DNA of 6,550 bases from Planctomycetota bacterium (lineage in GTDB: Bacteria; Planctomycetota; UBA11346), in NCBI GenBank assembly GCA_013821615.1, contig JACDGQ010000187.1, positions 1-6,550 on the forward strand. Direction: 5' to 3'. The notes below the pieces were generated by a model, which saw only the letters and a list, made by a program, of their open reading frames with translations, was not told where the DNA came from and ran no database searches. The translations under genes and the position numbers were made by a program. Numbering within the stretch: the first letter of the stretch is position 1; every line of letters begins with the position of its first letter. This document shows, one piece after another, positions 4,906-6,550 of this stretch.

Positions 4906-6393
4906 ATGTCCGCCCGCCGCCCCCTGCTTTTCGAGGCCGTGGCCGCGTCGGGTGGCGCCGTGGTGCGGGCGGCGCTGCTGCTGGGCGCGTCCGCACTCTG
5001 CCTCCAGGGGGCGGAGGCCGTCGGCACTGACCCGGCCGCGGCCGGCCACGCCCTCCCCGCTGCGTGGTCCCTGCTGCCCTTCGCGGCCCTGCTGCTGGCG
5101 ATCGCCGGCGGTCCCGTGCTGGCCCCGCGGTGGTGGCACCACTGGTATCCGCACGTGGCGATCGGCCTGGGCGCGATCACCCTCGCCTACTATCTCATCG
5201 GCCTCGGCGACGCGGCGCCGATGGCGCACGCCGGGCTCGAGTATGCATCCTTCATCACCCTGATCGGCGCGCTCTACGTGTGCTCGGGCGGCATCGTCGT
5301 CGGCCTGCACATCGGCGGCACCCCGCTGACCAACGTGCTGCTGCTCGCCGGCGGCGCGGTGCTCAGCAACCTGGTGGGCACCACCGGTGCATCCCTGCTG
5401 CTGATCCGCCCGTTCATGCGCGTCAACCGCGGCCGGCTACGCCCTTACCACATCGTGTTTTTCATCTTCCTGGTCTCCAATGTCGGCGGCGCGCTGACCC
5501 CGATCGGCGACCCGCCGCTGCTGCTCGGCTACCTGCGCGGCATCGACTTCCTGCACTTCCTCGAACTCAATTTCCTGCCCTGGCTGACCTGCCTGGGGTT
5601 GCTGCTCGCGGTCTTCTGGACCTTCGACCGCCGCAATGCGGCGGTCGCCGGGGTGCACGTCACGGACGTCCGCCCAGCGATCGGCTCCCGCCGCGGCCGC
5701 ATCCTGTGGTTGTCGGGATGGCTCAACCTGGTGCTGATGGCGCTGACCGTCGGCGTGCTGTTCCTCGATCCCGGCCGCCTGCCCTGGGTGCCGGGCATCC
5801 CCTTCCACGGTCAGCGCGTCAGCTTCGTGCGCGAACTGCTGCTCATCGCCATCGGCATGGCGGCGTGGCGCTGGTCGCGGCGCGAGCACCTCCAGGCGAA
5901 CGGCTTCACCTTCGCGCCACTGCGCGAGGTCGCGCTGCTCTTCATCGGCATCTTCGCGACCATGGTGCCGGCGCTCGAGCTCATCCGCCACGAGGCCCAG
6001 ACCGGCACCATCGCCGGCCTGGCGCTGACGCCGTCCATGTACTACTTCGGCACCGGACTATGCTCCGCGGTGCTCGACAACGCCCCGACCTTCATCGCCT
6101 TCCTCGCCGGCCTCGAAGGCCAGTTCGGCGTCAGCGCAGCCGAACTCGGCCACGCCAGCGATCCGGTGATCGCGCACTCGCTCGGCGCGGCCGCGGCGGC
6201 CTCGGTCTTCTGGGGCGCCATGACCTACATCGGCAACGGTCCCAATTTCATGGTCAAGGCCATCGCCGAGACCGTGCGCGATGAGCGCGGCGAGCCGGCG
6301 GTCGCCGTGCCGGGCTTCTTCCAGTTCCTGCGCTATTCCCTGCCCATCCTGCTGCCGGTGCTGGTGGTGGTGTGGGTGATCTTCTATCGCTGA
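4906..6393 (+). CDS. ArsB/NhaD-superfamily membrane transporter (putative sodium:proton antiporter / CitMHS_2-type)
   Basis: The 495-residue polytopic membrane protein has about a dozen hydrophobic segments, for instance near 21-36, 54-73, 84-100, 114-135, 140-168, 181-198, 223-240, 266-286, 308-321, 341-356, 376-400, 425-440 and 474-493. Family signatures are GTTGAS (158-163), NVGGALTPIGDPP (192-204), LDNAPT (390-395) and YIGNGPNFM (441-449), the paired loop motifs of the ion transporter superfamily that includes NhaD and ArsB. Relatives of this length are annotated as sodium:proton antiporters or putative citrate transporters; the substrate cannot be read from sequence, though the Asp and Asn residues in DNAPT and GDPP fit cation coupling. 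The start at 4906 has AAGGTG five bases upstream. It is divergent from the carbonic anhydrase, and a dehydrogenase gene follows after 10 bp, probably in one transcript. Confidence 0.85.
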   Translation: MSARRPLLFEAVAASGGAVVRAALLLGASALCLQGAEAVGTDPAAAGHALPAAWSLLPFAALLLAIAGGPVLAPRWWHHWYPHVAIGLGAITLAYYLIGLGDAAPMAHAGLEYASFITLIGALYVCSGGIVVGLHIGGTPLTNVLLLAGGAVLSNLVGTTGASLLLIRPFMRVNRGRLRPYHIVFFIFLVSNVGGALTPIGDPPLLLGYLRGIDFLHFLELNFLPWLTCLGLLLAVFWTFDRRNAAVAGVHVTDVRPAIGSRRGRILWLSGWLNLVLMALTVGVLFLDPGRLPWVPGIPFHGQRVSFVRELLLIAIGMAAWRWSRREHLQANGFTFAPLREVALLFIGIFATMVPALELIRHEAQTGTIAGLALTPSMYYFGTGLCSAVLDNAPTFIAFLAGLEGQFGVSAAELGHASDPVIAHSLGAAAAASVFWGAMTYIGNGPNFMVKAIAETVRDERGEPAVAVPGFFQFLRYSLPILLPVLVVVWVIFYR

Positions 6394-6403
6394 AGGGTCG
6401 GCC

Positions 6404-6550
6404 ATGAACCGCGTTGTCATTATCACCGGGGCGTCGTCGGGGATCGGTGCGGCCACCGCCCTGGCGCTCGCCGAACACGTGCGCCTGGTACTGGTCGCGC
6501 GTAGACGCGACCGTCTCGACGAACTCGCCGCGCGCATCCGCGCGGCCGGC
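6404..6550 (+). CDS. Short-chain dehydrogenase/reductase, N-terminal part (cut by window edge)
   Basis: Only the first 49 codons are present. They read MNRVVIITGASSGIGAATAL and onward, with the TGxxxGxG cofactor-binding motif as TGASSGIG (8-15) and the following VARRRDRLDELAARI (31-45). The arginines after the second strand (ARRRDRL) suggest NADP(H) preference. This is the classical SDR Rossmann start. GAAGGG (6392-6397) overlaps the transporter stop and lies six bases before ATG6404, indicating co-transcription and possible translational coupling with the transporter. The substrate cannot be judged from this part. Confidence 0.9.
   Translation, partial: MNRVVIITGASSGIGAATALALAEHVRLVLVARRRDRLDELAARIRAAG

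Noticed and set aside
4783..5310. N-terminal extension of the carbonic anhydrase frame
   Set aside because: Antisense to the transporter gene and compositionally poor; the ATG at 4782 has a ribosome binding site and matches the family N-terminus.
5064..6284. Long alternate frame within the transporter gene
   Set aside because: Arginine-, alanine- and histidine-rich shadow with no membrane character; the 4906-6393 frame has transporter signatures.

Overview
The window is GC-rich bacterial DNA with the gene content of a Gram-negative proteobacterium. An LpxL/HtrB-like acyltransferase, a flavin-dependent halogenase-like oxidoreductase and a PA0069-family radical SAM protein point to a high-GC gamma- or betaproteobacterium. 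I cannot place it more precisely from sequence alone. I see no tRNA, rRNA, CRISPR array, transposase or phage gene.

Layout, left to right. A lysophospholipid-acyltransferase-family gene (18-974, +) faces a 77-residue gene of unknown function (1043-1276, -), with an inverted repeat between their stops. A 279-bp spacer follows, holding an imperfect inverted repeat built on TGATGGC-type sequence. Next is the halogenase-like FAD oxidoreductase (1556-2746, +). Acyltransferase plus halogenase-like flavoenzyme is a pairing typical of aryl-polyene (xanthomonadin-like) pigment clusters, so the left part may be the edge of such a cluster; no polyketide-type genes are visible here to confirm it. After a perfect 9-bp hairpin comes the radical SAM gene (2831-3925, +), which converges on a gamma-class carbonic anhydrase (4222-4782, -).

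The roughly 300 bp between these two convergent genes is the most unusual part of the window. It is a nested inverted repeat flanked by two heptanucleotide arrays. In each gene the TGA stop codon is exactly the first triplet of the first heptad. The same heptad core recurs in inverted form near 1388-1497.

The carbonic anhydrase is divergent from an ArsB/NhaD-superfamily membrane transporter (4906-6393, +), annotated in related genomes as a sodium:proton antiporter or citrate-type transporter. This is followed after 10 bp by the start of a short-chain dehydrogenase (6404 onward, cut by the window edge). Carbonic anhydrase plus a putative cation/proton transporter suggests a pH or bicarbonate homeostasis theme, but that link is inference from position only.
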